A stretch of 64,000 nt of DNA from Oscarella lobularis (GCF_947507565.1 NC_089178.1:2976001-3040000); one strand, 5' to 3'. Numbered from the stretch's first letter, positions 35,201-46,710 are shown. Translations and numbers: made by a program. The notes: generated by a model from the sequence alone, not told the origin.

Positions 35201-35663
35201 TCTCTGGTACAAGAAAGAGGTGCGTGTCAACCTGCAACTTTCTGTTCATTGATAACTTATTCTTCTTTAGAATCTCTCTCCTTCTGAATCTCAAGGTTTA
35301 TAGTTGCATAGATTGTGTTTAGCAATAACGTTTCTTTCTCTCTTCCTCTCCTTTGCAGGAATACCAAAAAGAGAACCTACTAGGGAAGAGCTGAACAACC
35401 TCAGCGAGAAAATTGCTTCTACGTGGAAAGATGTTGCTCGACGTCTAGAGCTTCCTGAAGCCACTATTGAGCAAATTGCAACTGACTACGCTTGTCGGTG
35501 CCGGGAGCAAGCTCACCAAGCTCTACAACGATGGATGGGGCAGGAGTCAAAGTCTGCATCAGTAAAAGCACTGTGCAAAGCTCTTTGCAAAGAAGGTAAG
35601 AAAGCTGTTGCGGCTGAAATTTTCAGCCTAGATGACGAAGTTCTAAGTGGTCTTCTAAGTTGA
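32269..35663 (+). CDS. ROCO-type GTPase with acidic repeat and death domain
   Basis: Five exons (32269-32854, 32913-33281, 33355-35219, 35271-35295, 35359-35663). The first exon encodes an extremely acidic region built from seven near-identical 13-residue repeats (DDEFDGVNSDNNC type). The Roc domain follows: Walker A VVGQDGAGKSCLIDSF; after an insert of roughly 180 residues, G3 WDLGGQERYLTSHAAL; and a G4-like AATHIDEV. A COR region is indicated by HYWSQKNKTRPMPLAWIRFE, LHNLGVILYFWD and VIIDPEWLI. The last exon is a death domain (STWKDVARRLELPEATIEQI, then ALQRWM). Known: ROCO proteins act as GTP-regulated scaffolds, and death domains recruit homotypic partners. There are no LRRs or kinase. 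An apoptosis or innate-immune role is inference. Confidence 0.85.
32383..32655 (+). repeat. 39-bp coding tandem repeat, seven units
   Basis: Seven full units of 39 bp beginning at 32383, 32422, 32461, 32500, 32539, 32578 and 32617, with a partial eighth. They differ at only a few bases, and units alternate between two variants (tcaattcggataac and ttgattctgatagc), which points to recent expansion by units larger than one. The antisense strand is open throughout. Confidence 0.95.
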
Positions 35664-35877
35664 TGGCTAATCCTTACTACTTAGATGCATTGCACTGATA
35701 CAGTAATGCTTTGATAAGGACGAAAGCTTAATTAATTAATCAACTATTATACGCCTGAGTCCTTTCCTTTATTAATTAAATGGATTGTGTATTGGGGATT
35801 TTCTACGCTGCCTTTTATTAAGGAGCTGATTGGCTGAGAGGAGTCACGAGATCGGTCTTGTGACTCCTCCCACTAAA

Positions 35878-37251
35878 ATGCTCGCCGCGTTGCTCATTTC
35901 TTTCGTGATTCTTACCTTGGTTTGCGGCGACACGCCGGCGAATTGCACTTACGAAGAGACCCAGGGCAAATGGTTGCTGCACATCGGCGCAGGCGGCCAC
36001 GACAACTCGCTCGACTGCACGCAATTCAACGTCGAATCGCATCTAACGGTTGATCTTCGCTATCCCGATCTTGCCGTCGACGAGCGCAACAATTCGGGCT
36101 TCTGGACGCTGATCTACAACCAGGGCTACGAACTCGTCATCGGCGAACGCAAGTACTTCGCCTTTTTTGACTACAACAAAGCAAACTCGAATCTGTGCGG
36201 CGAAACGAAAAACGGATGGGCACACGCAGTCGACGGCACCGACTGGGCGTGCTACAGAGCGTCAAAAGTGGCTGAGACGTACCCTGAGCGAAAGGAAACG
36301 AAGTCTCGTTCGCCAAATATCTCTGATATTCTCTCTCGTCCCTATCGAGTCAGTCAGGACTTTGTGGACAGAATCAACGCGGCTCAATCGTCGTGGAAAG
36401 CGACACTGTACCCTGAATTCGCTAATTATACGGTAGGCGAGATGTTAGCTCGCTCTGGAGGCTCAAAGGGGCGGCCATCTAAACAAAGGAATTTTGATTT
36501 TGCGGGGAAGACGAATAACAGTAGTCTTCCGGTTGAATTTGATTGGCGTGACGTTGACGGGGTGAATTACGTGTCGCCCGTGAGAAATCAGGGCTCGTGT
36601 GGAAGCTGCTATGCGTTTGCATCGATGGCTATGATTGAAGCTCGTCAAAGGGTTGCCTCAAAGAATCGCGTTCAGTTGGTGCTTTCGACGCAGGACGTTG
36701 TCAGCTGTTCGGAGTATGCTCAAGGTTGCGAGGGCGGATTTCCGTACTTGATTGCGGGAAAGTATGGCGAGGATTTTGGTGTGGTAGAAGAGCAGTGTAA
36801 TCCTTATGTGGGAAAGGATACGTCGGTATGTAAGACGAAATTGAGCTGTACGCGTTATTTTACCACGGATTATTATTACGTTGGAGGATTTTATGGAGCC
36901 TGTACGAGTACGTTAATGCAAGAGGAACTGGTGAAAAATGGTCCTTTTGCCATTTCTTTTGAAGTCTATAAGGATTTTTTGCACTACAAGAGTGGCGTTT
37001 ATCATCACGTTGACGTTGATAGCGAATCTGGCGAGGATGATCATTTCGGTTTTGATCCTTTTGAAATTACGAACCACGTTGTGCTGGTTGTTGGTTACGG
37101 CACTGATAGAATGTCAGGCGAGGACTATTGGATTGTCAAAAATAGCTGGGGAGAGAAGTGGGGAGAGAACGGTTTCTTTCGCATTCGGCGCGGAAATGAC
37201 GAGTGTTCGTTTGAAAGCATGGCTGTTGCCGTTACCCCAGTCATGAAATGA
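35878..37251 (+). CDS. Cathepsin C (dipeptidyl peptidase I)-like, copy 1
   Basis: Intronless papain-family protease. Signal peptide MLAALLISFVILTLVCG is followed by the exclusion domain, which begins DTPANCTYEET as in vertebrate cathepsin C and includes SGFWTLIYNQGYELVIGER and GWAHAVDGTDWACY. A propeptide follows, with PYRVSQDFVDRINAAQSSW. The catalytic domain has the Cys motif NQGSCGSCYAFAS, the cathepsin C GCEGGFPYLIAGKYGEDFG stretch, the His motif NHVVLVVGYG and the Asn motif KNSWG. Known: DPPI removes N-terminal dipeptides in lysosomes and granules, using the exclusion domain to block endopeptidase action. The ATG at 35878 was preferred as it starts the signal peptide; upstream in-frame sequence has no ATG. 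It pairs with copy 2, 68 bp downstream. Confidence 0.93.
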   Translation: MLAALLISFVILTLVCGDTPANCTYEETQGKWLLHIGAGGHDNSLDCTQFNVESHLTVDLRYPDLAVDERNNSGFWTLIYNQGYELVIGERKYFAFFDYNKANSNLCGETKNGWAHAVDGTDWACYRASKVAETYPERKETKSRSPNISDILSRPYRVSQDFVDRINAAQSSWKATLYPEFANYTVGEMLARSGGSKGRPSKQRNFDFAGKTNNSSLPVEFDWRDVDGVNYVSPVRNQGSCGSCYAFASMAMIEARQRVASKNRVQLVLSTQDVVSCSEYAQGCEGGFPYLIAGKYGEDFGVVEEQCNPYVGKDTSVCKTKLSCTRYFTTDYYYVGGFYGACTSTLMQEELVKNGPFAISFEVYKDFLHYKSGVYHHVDVDSESGEDDHFGFDPFEITNHVVLVVGYGTDRMSGEDYWIVKNSWGEKWGENGFFRIRRGNDECSFESMAVAVTPVMK

Positions 37252-37319
37252 GAACAATTTATTTGTTGTATGTAAACTAACCATGTGACGGTGACGCACG
37301 TGATTTCTTTACGGAAACA

Positions 37320-38684
37320 ATGCTCGCAGCGCTCGTCATCTTCGCCGTTCTTGCGTCGTCGCGCGGCGACACGCCGGCGAATTGCACGTACGAAGAAACT
37401 CTGGGCAAATGGACGCTGTACGTCGGCGCAGGCGGTCACGACAACACGCTCGACTGCACGCAATTCGACGTCGAATCGAATTTCACCGTCGATCTTCGCT
37501 TTCCCGATCTCGCCGTCGACGAACGCAACAATTCGGGCTTCTGGACGATAGTCTACAACCAGGGCTACGAACTCGTCATCGGCGAACGCACCTACTTCGC
37601 CTTTTTCGACTACAACAACGAGAACTCGAATCTGTGCGACAAAACGAAGAACGGATGGGCGCACGCAGTCAACGGCACCGACTGGGCGTGCTACAGAGCG
37701 TCAAAGGTGACAGAAACGCATCAGGGAGGAAAAACGAAGTCGCATTCGCCACCGAACATCGACGCGATTCTCTCTCGTCCCTATCGAGTCAGTCAGGACT
37801 TCGTGGACCGAATCAACGCGGCTCAATCGTCGTGGAAAGCGACGATCTATCCAGAATTCGCTAATAACACAGTAGGCGAGATGTTGGCTCGTTCGGGTGG
37901 CCTTAGTCGTTCGGCGTTCGAGCCGGAACCTTCATTCGAACCCGCCCCTCTTGACAACGACCTTCCATCGGCGTGGGATTGGCGCGACGTGAACGGCGTC
38001 GATTTCGTGTCGCCCGTTCGAAATCAGGGCGGATGCGGCAGTTGCTATGCGTTTGCTTCGATGGGGATGCTCGAGGCGCGTCTACGAATTCTGACGAATA
38101 ATACCGTTCAGGATGTCTTTTCGCCTCAGGACGTTATCAGCTGTTCGGAGTACTCGCAGGGCTGCGAGGGCGGTTTTGAGTATTTGATTGCTGGTAAGTA
38201 CGCCGAAGATTTTGGTGTTGTCAAAGAGGAGTGCAATCGTTACTTGGGCCACGATACAAAGCAATGTGGAACAAAGTCATCCTGTGCTCGGCAGCATGCT
38301 CATCAATATCGTTACGTTGGAGGATATTTTGGCGCTTGTAGCGAATCAGCGATGTTGACCGAGTTGGTGAAGAATGGGCCTATTGCTGTTGCCTTTGAGG
38401 TATATGGTGATTTTGGACATTATCGTAGTGGTATTTATCATCATGTCGTGGAAGAACGTGGCGTGCACTTGGATTCCGGTTTTAATCCATTTCAAATTGT
38501 TAATCACGGCGTATTGATTGTTGGCTATGGATCGGACGAGCAGTCAGGAGAGAAGTATTGGATTGTGAAGAACAGCTGGAGTGCGACATGGGGAGAGAAA
38601 GGCTATTTTCGCATTAGGCGCGGCACAAATGAATGCTCGATTGAGAATATGGCTGTAGTGTCTACTCCAATAGTCCAAAAGTGA
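37320..38684 (+). CDS. Cathepsin C (dipeptidyl peptidase I)-like, copy 2
   Basis: Tandem paralogue of the preceding gene, also intronless. The signal peptide MLAALVIFAVLASSRG leads to DTPANCTYEETLGKW. The exclusion domain is nearly the same as in copy 1, while the catalytic half differs much more. Catalytic elements are intact: NQGGCGSCYAFAS (Cys), NHGVLIVGYG (His), KNSWSATWG (Asn). A propeptide insert rich in E and P (about residues 200-220) precedes AWDWRDVNGVDFVSPV. The 68-bp gap leaves room for only a minimal promoter, so co-transcription with copy 1 or a promoter inside it is possible (inference). Retained active sites argue against a pseudogene. Confidence 0.93.
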   Translation: MLAALVIFAVLASSRGDTPANCTYEETLGKWTLYVGAGGHDNTLDCTQFDVESNFTVDLRFPDLAVDERNNSGFWTIVYNQGYELVIGERTYFAFFDYNNENSNLCDKTKNGWAHAVNGTDWACYRASKVTETHQGGKTKSHSPPNIDAILSRPYRVSQDFVDRINAAQSSWKATIYPEFANNTVGEMLARSGGLSRSAFEPEPSFEPAPLDNDLPSAWDWRDVNGVDFVSPVRNQGGCGSCYAFASMGMLEARLRILTNNTVQDVFSPQDVISCSEYSQGCEGGFEYLIAGKYAEDFGVVKEECNRYLGHDTKQCGTKSSCARQHAHQYRYVGGYFGACSESAMLTELVKNGPIAVAFEVYGDFGHYRSGIYHHVVEERGVHLDSGFNPFQIVNHGVLIVGYGSDEQSGEKYWIVKNSWSATWGEKGYFRIRRGTNECSIENMAVVSTPIVQK

Positions 38685-38828
38685 CGTGACGTGTCTGTCC
38701 AACTACATTGTATGACGTGTCCTATTATGTAATCTCTTTTTGTGGAACGCTTGTGGTGACGTATTGCATGACGTCAGCTGAACTCGCGCTGCGCTACTGC
38801 GACACGTTCACTTTTGTTTCCCTTTGCA

Positions 38829-39897
38829 ATGACGCTGCAGTGGACTCTCGTTGCTTACTTTCTCTACGGCGAAATAGGCCTCGTTGTTCTCCTCTGCATT
38901 CCCAAAATATCCGCGAGAAGGTAAAGCGACTCGAACGTGGCCTCTTCGAGAGAAATTTCGACGTCGCTTTTGCAGATGGAATCGCATCTTCAATTCTTCA
39001 CTATTGAATTGGATTGCCGGCTACGCTACCTTCTACTTCTTTGCTTTTGTTGCCGTTCTAGTTCTTTTCTTCGCTGGCAAGTCTATAAAAACGAAAAAAT
39101 TCATAGACTCTATCCTTTGATTTCAGATGCCATCAATCAGATACAAAAACATCCCGGAAGAGAGGCGATGGACGGCAAGACAGGACCTGCTCACTTGCAC
39201 GAGCAGACTCTCGACTCTATGATTCGATTTCGAGCACAGAGGAATTTCTACATCAGCGGAATGGCCCTTCTTTTAGTCGTGTAAAAAAGAGACATGTCTA
39301 ATAATGTTATTGCCTTATTCGATTTCTTTTTGTAGCGTGCTGCAACGAATGATTACCTCGCTGTGCAGAGAAGCGCGACTAGAGGCGTCTCATGAAGCAG
39401 CCATAAAACAGGCCACCAGTGCGAGTGATCAAGCGCAAAAACTGATGGAGGAAAATGAGAAATTGAGGGTCAGCTTGGGGATACAGTCAGTATAAGTGTG
39501 GAAGTCTTATGGATGGTGTCTTTGTTGCAGGCTGACAAACTTGACAAGGAAGAAGGGAAGAAAGGTGGCGAGACAGAGGATGTGGAAAAAGACGAAATTG
39601 ACGGGGAAAAACTTAGAAATGAGCTGGAGCGTTTGAAAGAAGGTTGGGTCAGAAAAACAGGTTCTTTATCTCTTCCTCATTTGGGGTTTTCAGAAAATGC
39701 CAAATTGAAATCTGATGCCGAGGCATCAAGAAAGCAAGCCAAAGGCGTTTCTACGGAGTATGATCGTCTTATGTCAGAGCATTCTATTCTTCAGGTATAT
39801 TGACAAGATTTGCTTGCTGGAAAGAAATGACTTTTATTACATATAGAAAAAACTGCAAGACGTGGAGGGAAATGAAGAATCGAAGAAAGATCAATAA
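38829..39897 (+). CDS. BCAP31: BCAP31/BAP31-like ER protein
   Basis: ER membrane chaperone and export receptor of the BAP29/31 family. The start MTLQWTLVAYFLYGEIGLVVLLCIP matches BAP31. Further helices are in LNWIAGYATFYFFAFVAVLV and in the segment after RFRAQRNFYISGMALLLV, the latter being the family signature. The cytoplasmic tail is a coiled coil (EAAIKQATSASDQAQKLMEE; EYDRLMSEHSILQ) ending KKDQ, a dilysine ER-retrieval signal. Seven exons: 38829 to about 38922, about 38976-39076, 39128-39280, 39336-39468, 39531-39642, about 39695-39795, about 39848-39897. The intron after 39076 uses a GC donor (GCAAGT), which is the only way to keep the frame. Caspase sites known from mammals were not looked for. 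Confidence 0.9.
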
Positions 39898-40053
39898 ATC
39901 TGCACTAAAAATGCGACTGCTCTGTTTTGTTGTTGTTGTGCTAGCGTTGCTCTGCTAGACTACATGACGTATTAGATCATACGGGATCGGTGTCTTGACA
40001 ACGTCATCAACGCGTCGGAAACTGTCTCCAGCGAATCCAGCTCGTACAAAAGA

Positions 40054-43000
40054 ATGGGCAATATCCAAGGAGCGCGATCAAAAGGCAATCATAGTATAGA
40101 GGCAAACCGAAATTCTCTTGATTGCTTCGCAAAAAAACGCCAGGCAAACGTCGAAAAGCCTCCGCCGATTCTCCGCCGAAGGCCCGCGAATCGAAAACGC
40201 CACCGCCTGCCGCTCCAGTCGTCGCGGACGAAGAAACAGTGGCGACGACAAAGAGAAAACGACGTCCTCCTCGAAAATCGCAGACGCACGTCGGTCCCGC
40301 GTCGGCGAAAGCTGGTATCTCGACAAAACGGCTTAGGCGCGAACCAAACTCTCTCCGTCTAAGGCACGAAAAAGGAGGTCGCCTACGTAGAATTGTTAAA
40401 GCAAACCGGTCAAAGCCTCGGCCTTATTTTGGCTGGTGCGAAAGCAAACGTTTTGGCTTGCCCATGTTTTGTAAATATTCCGTTTTTTTTTTCTCCCTCT
40501 CCTCCACCCGCTCGCTCGTCAGGCGGAGCGGACAAAGGGCAACCGCTACGAGTTGGTGGTCTACGACCGAATGGAATAGCGAATCAGTGAGAGAGAGAAT
40601 GGGGGGGGGGGGGAGGAAGCACATACATACATACATACATATATGATTCTTTGTTTTGTCTATAGAAGCGAGTCGCTTCAAGTTGGCGATCGCATATTGG
40701 CTGTGAATGGAAAGAGCACCGATGCGTTGACGCACGACGACGTCATTCAGCTCGTAAAGAATGCCGAAGAGATCGTCAATTTGGAAATTGAGTACGACGC
40801 ACCGTTGGATGGTATGCTCGTTCTTTCCGCCGTCATCGATAGAGAGACGTCGCGTTCCTGCGCGCTTTAGGCCCGTCTCCCGATGACGGAGTCACAACGA
40901 AGACGGTTTTGATTTGTCTGAAAAAGGAGGGCTCCACGTTCGGATTTACGATATCGGGTGGAGTCGAGAAGGGCCGTCCTTTGACGGTGTCCTACGTTCG
41001 TCCGGGAACGGCTGCGTATAAGTGAGAAAGGGGGGATCGATGCATGACGACGTCTTTGTCACTCTGGGGGGCGTCTAGAAGCGGGACGATGAAGGCAGGC
41101 GATCGACTGCTCCGGCTCAATGGAATGGCTTTGAAACATGCGACTCATTCTGAAGTGGTTCTTCTATTGAAAAATGCAAAGCGAAAGATATCTTTGGAAT
41201 TGGAATATGACGTCACTCTACATGGTAATATATATTATAGGAAATTTATTTATTGTGACACGTAGTTGTATGTAGAGGGTCTTGAGGAGGTCGATGGTCC
41301 TGTGCTAGTTGAGTTGAAAAAGCCTCTCGGAGCCAGCTTGGGATTGACTCTAAGTGGTGAGAAGGGGGAGATTTGGTTTTTTTGATGATTTTGGGTCACC
41401 TGCGTTCTTTCCTCATTAGGAAGTCAGTCACCTGGCGAACCAATCTACATATCTCACATAAAAGATGCGGGAGTTGCGGACAGGTGAGTCTCTCTCTCAT
41501 AGTTATATACTCTCTGTTCTCTGGGAGAACAAACGAGCTTTGGTAGTTAAAATTTCTCACTCACTGGTTTTTTTACCTTAGATGCGGAGCACTTCATGTG
41601 GGTGACCGCCTCCTGTCTATTAACGGAAAGGCGCTGAATGATTGTTCCCTCTCCGATTCGGTTCAAATGCTCATTCACTCTGACGTCATCATGAAATTGG
41701 AAATAATTCCAGGCGTAATGACGGCTGACTCGAGTCACAAAGGTACAACCGCCTGATCATTCAAACCACTGCTACGATCACAGCAGCTGTTTCTCAGGTC
41801 TCACATATGTCGATGAATGGACTGAAACTTATTCTGATACCGGCTACGGAGCGACTTCGAGTCCAGAGATGTTCTCAAGAGGAGGATCGACGCGAGGATC
41901 TTTTCGGGGAACGCAGTTGCGCGTTCGACGTCCGTCTTTGTCATCGCGTATAGAACAGTCTGACTTACTTGGTTGCACAAGTGCACACGCGTGTCTTCTT
42001 TCTCAGTGGGCTCCCGAAGGTCGAGCAGCTTACTCGGTCTCTCCAGCGCGACGCCCTGTCATACGGAGACGCTGACAATCGAATTGAAGCCAGACTCCTA
42101 TGGCTACGGCTTCAACATTCAAGGCAAACTCTTTTCCTTTTTTTTGCTATTGAAGTCTAGGAAGACTGTGTACATATTTCCGCAGGTTTGTATGACGTTG
42201 ACTTGGGCCCATTTATTGTTTGTGACGTTGAGAGCGACAGCCCGGCATATTTGTAAGCAGATTATTTAGATTTTGGTCATTATCTTATTGCTTTGCGCAT
42301 ATAGACACAGCGAATTTATGGTTGGTGACCGTGTATTGGTATTAAACGGATTGCGAACGAATGGAATGCCAATTGAACAAGCGTGGAAGATGATACGAGA
42401 TTCGCGTCACGGAATTGCCATGGAAACAGAAATCGATATAGCAGGTAGATCCACACATATAGAACCGTGCGCGGAAAACGGCTTTATTAAGAATTTTTTT
42501 CACGAAGAATCCGTTATTCCGGGAATGGGAACGTTTGATGTCAAGCTCATAAAGCGAGGCGGATCTTTGGGCATTACAATTAACGGCGATCCCGATAGAG
42601 GCGGTTTCATTTGGATATCTCAAATTAAGAAAGGAGGGGTGGCGCACAGGTGAGAGAGAATAGGTGTTCGTTCTTCTTTTGGGTTTGATTTTTGACTTGG
42701 TTGTCTCAGAACGGGTACCATTGAGCCCGGCGACACGCTTCTCGCCATAGACGGAAGGAATTTGGAAAAGGTTGACATGCAGAAAGCGACTGCCTTGCTA
42801 AAGGCCACTGGAGACATTGTCACACTACAAATCAGCAAGGATTCGGCGACCGCCGGTCGGTAAAACCGTTTGATGTTTTTTGCGATGATTCGAACGAAAT
42901 TTAGGACCTCCTGGATCCGTCCTATTTAGCGTGGAATTGATTCGAAGAGGAGCAAGTCTAGGAATAACCGTTCACGGTGCGTGATTTGAATCAACTCCGC

Positions 43001-44369
43001 ACAATTACCGCAAGACTTTTTTCCCCAGGCTCCGAAAATCCTGGCGATCCTGTTGTGATTTCTCAACTGAAGCAAGACGGAGTAGCCTTTCGGTATCGTA
43101 CATCCGCGGCCAGACGTCAGCTTTCTAACCGTGTCGTCGTCTTATTAGGAGCGGGACTCTAAAAGTCGGCGATCGCATTCTAGCGATCAACGGAACGAAC
43201 TTGCGTATGCGCACTCTCGTCGAAGCCGTCGATCTCTTGCAGACGGCCGGCGACGTCGTAAAACTAAAAATCTGTCGAGACCCGAACCCACTTCCACTTC
43301 CAACGAGTGAGACCTAATCTCTACAGTCGAACCGTTGATACGTTTTCTCCTAGATAGCGTTTCCCAGCCGGATTACGCTTACCAATTCAACTCCCTTCCG
43401 CGTCGTCTCAGCATCGGAACGATGAGCTCCATGTCGAACACGTTACCGAGACGAAATGCAGCTCCGGATCGTTCAACGCAGCGTCGATTGGCGATGCTTG
43501 CGCTTAAGAACACGGGCCGAAGTACGCCGCCACCGGAAGCGCTTGACGGAGACGCGTCACCAGAAGTGACGGGCTACGGAATTCGACCCTCGTTACGATC
43601 GCATCTCGACGATTCGTACGTCGAACCGGAAATTGAAGCGGATAGACGACGATCTCGTCGTCCGGCTCCGTACGGCGGCGAATGGCGTGAACCGAGACGA
43701 CGTCGTTCGCTGTCGCTTGATTTCACCGTCGCCGCCGGCGACGAAGTTTGGGGTTCGGACGACGAATTAGCCGAGCGTCGTTTCGGGAATATTTCTCCTA
43801 TGGAGCGATCTCACTTTGAACCGGCGGCGACGAGACGGCGACGGCGATCGATTCAGCGCGATACGTCGTCGGACAGTAGCGATACGGGCATGTCGAGTCC
43901 CGCCGTTCAGCGGGCTCGTTTGCGACGGAATACGACGACGGCAGCGGCGACGACGACGACGACGACGACGAGTGCGAGAATCGATTCGTCGCGCGTCGCT
44001 TCGGCGCTCGCCATCGGAGCAAAGTCGATGTTGGTGAAAAGGATCAAGTTGCGGCGGAAGAGCTCGACGGCCAATTTCGGGTTTAGCGTCGCCGATGGCG
44101 TGGGCGAGAAGGGGGTGTTCGTCAAGGCGGTTCGTCGCACTGGTCCTGCTGACGGGAAATTGCTCGCTTATGATAAGCTTTTGCAGGTGAGACAAAGGGT
44201 TTTGAGAGAGATTTAGTACATGGTTGGCTGTAAGGTGAATGGTATCAACGTTCACGACGTCGATTGTTGTAAAGTCGTTCCCATTTTGGCCGAAGCGGGG
44301 CCGGTTCTCAATATGATTATAGCGAGACGTCGAGGCGGCGGCGGGCAACAAATAACGGGTGATTTGTAA
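40054..44369 (+). CDS. GRIP: GRIP-like scaffold with seven PDZ domains
   Basis: Starts MGNIQ, a possible N-myristoylation site, then a basic Pro/Ala-rich segment. PDZ1 (about 40370-40815) has QSLGLILAGG and SLQVGDRILAVNG; PDZ2 (about 40870-41225) FGFTISGGVEKG and MKAGDRLLRLNG; PDZ3 (about 41275-41740) ASLGLTLSG and RCGALHVGDRLLSING; PDZ4 (about 42080-42450) SYGYGFNIQG and FMVGDRVLVLNG; PDZ5 (about 42510-42855) GSLGITINGD and GTIEPGDTLLAIDG; PDZ6 (about 42905-43305) ASLGITVHG and LKVGDRILAING. After a serine/arginine-rich linker comes PDZ7 (about 44025-44350, NFGFSVADG). Order and sequence fit vertebrate GRIP1/2, for example ESVIPGMGTFDVKL before PDZ5. Known: GRIPs cluster AMPA and ephrin receptors and link cargo to kinesin. 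An acidic-tail ligand is likely in a nerve-less animal but unknown. Confidence 0.9.
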
Positions 44370-46043
44370 TGAAAGACAGTACGAATAGTCTAAGATTGAA
44401 TAGAGTCGTTTCCATTTTGCGCAAGTAATAGTACACGTGCACATGATAAATATCTATGCCCTTCCGTACTAAAAGTCCGCTTACCGACGCGAATATGTCA
44501 TTCTGCCGTCTCAAATCGCAAGTAGACGTGCACACGGGGTCATCCTCGTCGTTTTATTTGTAACCTTCCGTGCGCGTCGCTTACCGACGCGAATACGACA
44601 CGAATACGACATTCTGCCGTCTCAAATCGCTGCGCCGACAAGCGGCAAAAAACATAAGCCGATAATCAACAGCGTTTCGACGACGATCGACTGGAAACGC
44701 CGAAAATCCGGCGGTCACGTGGATACAAACGCGCACACGCGGTAAGATCGATTAGCAAAGCTTTTATTTGAGCAAAAAACGCACATAGAAAGACGAGAAC
44801 ATCTCTACTACGTACATACTTGTCCCGCCATCTTCGTCATCGCGTCACGATCTCTAATTTTATTCTGTCGTCGATCGCGTGGCGTCTTTTCTTCAAGTTC
44901 TCGATCCGCGCGGCCTAGAAAAAAAAGTTTAGCTACTGTAAATCAATCCGTATACGTACCTTTTGGTTGCGTCCGTATTCGCGTTACCCAGGCTACACCG
45001 CGGGGAGGTTCGGACGCGTCGTAGCCCAGGGAAGTCTTCGCAAAGCGATGACCCCCTTCCAAAAATTTTCGGGCGAGTTGCGGGTCCTCGGCCACTCCAT
45101 TCAGTACCCACCTGGATGAGGATCGGCCCCTAATACCGAAACCCCGGTGCGCTGGTACCAAAGCCTTCGGTATGTCTTCCATGAGAAGAACCGGGCCTTG
45201 TGAAGTGGAGAGAGGCTGACCGCTGTTTGTAGGAGTCAACAATGAAGACAGTGCAATGGAGGAATCGAAGGCTCCTGAGCCGGATCATCTTCGGTCTAAT
45301 CGCGTCGTTCGGGTGAGATAAGTGCCGGCAACCAGGCCATGATGAACACCCCCTCCAAGTCGTGCCCGCTCAGCCTAGCGCGGGCCGTACTTGTTGACGA
45401 CAATAAGACCTTGAACGATCGTTCTGCCCAGTGCGTAAACCGAGGCCGAAGCCCCCCATCGCCCTGCCTACAGGCTCCGGCACGGAATTAACCGTGGGCC
45501 ACGCTGAGTTCCAACTATCCTCGCTTGCCTTCTGTCGAATCTCCCGAGCCAGTCCATCTCAAGGACGAGACGCAGCGAACCGCGACGCATCCACCCTCAG
45601 CCGCAACTGAAGGAAATCGGTGCGCTCACCGCTATTTTGAACAGCGCGCCCCGCCCATTGATCCAGCACGATCATTGGTCCGCTGTGTCACGTGGTGTTA
45701 CGTCCAGCGCGCTCATTGGTTTGACCGAATAGGTGCGAATTCTAAACCGGTTTGAATACAGGTTTGAAGAAATTGTGATGCAACATCGCCACGCGATTGA
45801 CGCATGATAGCCATGCGAGTGACGCATGATAAAGATGGCGAAAAAACGACGGATTAAATACCACGTGATCTCGATAACTAGAATCGAGAGGACGTAAGTT
45901 TCTCCCTTTTTTTCGACGATTCCGTCATTCGTTTTACACACGTTTAGATCGGTCACTTGACTTTTCGACGCGTAGCGTCTATTTTCTTACCAAAGCTGCC
46001 TAAACGGTCTCTCGGCCGCTGTTCTTGAGCTGTAGATCAACTC
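44370..46043. other. Unresolved 1.7-kb GC-rich region
   Basis: No convincing gene. The part from 44950 to 45700 has higher GC than its surroundings and many candidate splice sites but no family match. A minus-strand terminal exon is possible (44837-44914, ending KLEIVTR, preceded by a good GTACGT donor at 44959). A plus-strand start at 45242 (MKTVQWRNRR, then a hydrophobic run, then GTGAGATAAG) is another possibility. Several ATTGG/CCAAT boxes lie at 45600-45750. It does not match rRNA as I know it. Confidence 0.3.
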
Positions 46044-46551
46044 ATGATGGGTAGCTGTATCTCATGCTGCTTCGGCCGGTAAGATTGGACGCTAAATTCA
46101 CCTAAATCCGCTGCCGCTCCAGTTCCGGCATGTCTACTAGGAAAGAAAACTCCGAGGCCTCGGAAGACGACTCTGAGGAGAGGCCGATAATGTATCAATA
46201 TTCACGGATTAATGCACATAGCACGTATAAAATAGAGAGTAGCTCTTTGAGATCGAGTGCAAATTCGGCGCTTCTTAGGGAAGTCGAAGGGAGGAAGAAG
46301 AATCGTCTCTGGGAATCCGATTTTCCCAAGCGCAATTCCGGAGGACTGAAGACAGACGAGGACTCGGAGACGCTTTACGAATGCACCGGACCTTTGAAGG
46401 TCGTCTAGAAGAAAGAATAAACATGTCATATAAGGTGTCATAATGTTTGTTCTATGAATAGAAAGGAGACATGAGAATAATCAATCCGATCTTCAAACCT
46501 CAAAGAGCGAAATCGTCGTTGAAATCGAAAAATCGACCAAAACCAAAGTAA
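46044..46551 (+). CDS. Small MGSC-start protein with tyrosine motifs
   Basis: Three exons (46044-46078, 46123-46399, 46461-46551) give about 130 residues. From the second ATG the protein starts MGSCISCCFG: Gly2 with following cysteines is typical of myristoylated and palmitoylated membrane adaptors. The rest is acidic and serine-rich, then basic, with isolated tyrosines in short motifs (MYQYSRI, TLYECTG) and an NPIFKP near the C-terminus. No known domain. It runs towards the receptor-like gene at 46711-47961, convergent with a 159-bp gap. A lipid-anchored adaptor role is inference only. Confidence 0.6.
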
Positions 46552-46710
46552 GCATTTTTAATTTTTTTGGCTTCGATAAAAAACCAAAGCTGTCGCGAAA
46601 TTTCATACTACAATTGCCCCGACTGACTGATCAACAGACTGACGACTCGATAACTACAAGTAACAACCACCACAGATGTGTCTTACGAGACTAAAACAGT
46701 GTACCGAGTT

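Noticed and set aside
35830-35877. Upstream extension of cathepsin C copy 1
   Set aside because: No ATG in the extension; the ATG at 35878 begins a clean signal peptide that aligns with copy 2.
44950-45650. Possible ribosomal RNA fragment
   Set aside because: Composition suggested rRNA, but none of the conserved 18S or 28S core stretches I know could be found on either strand.
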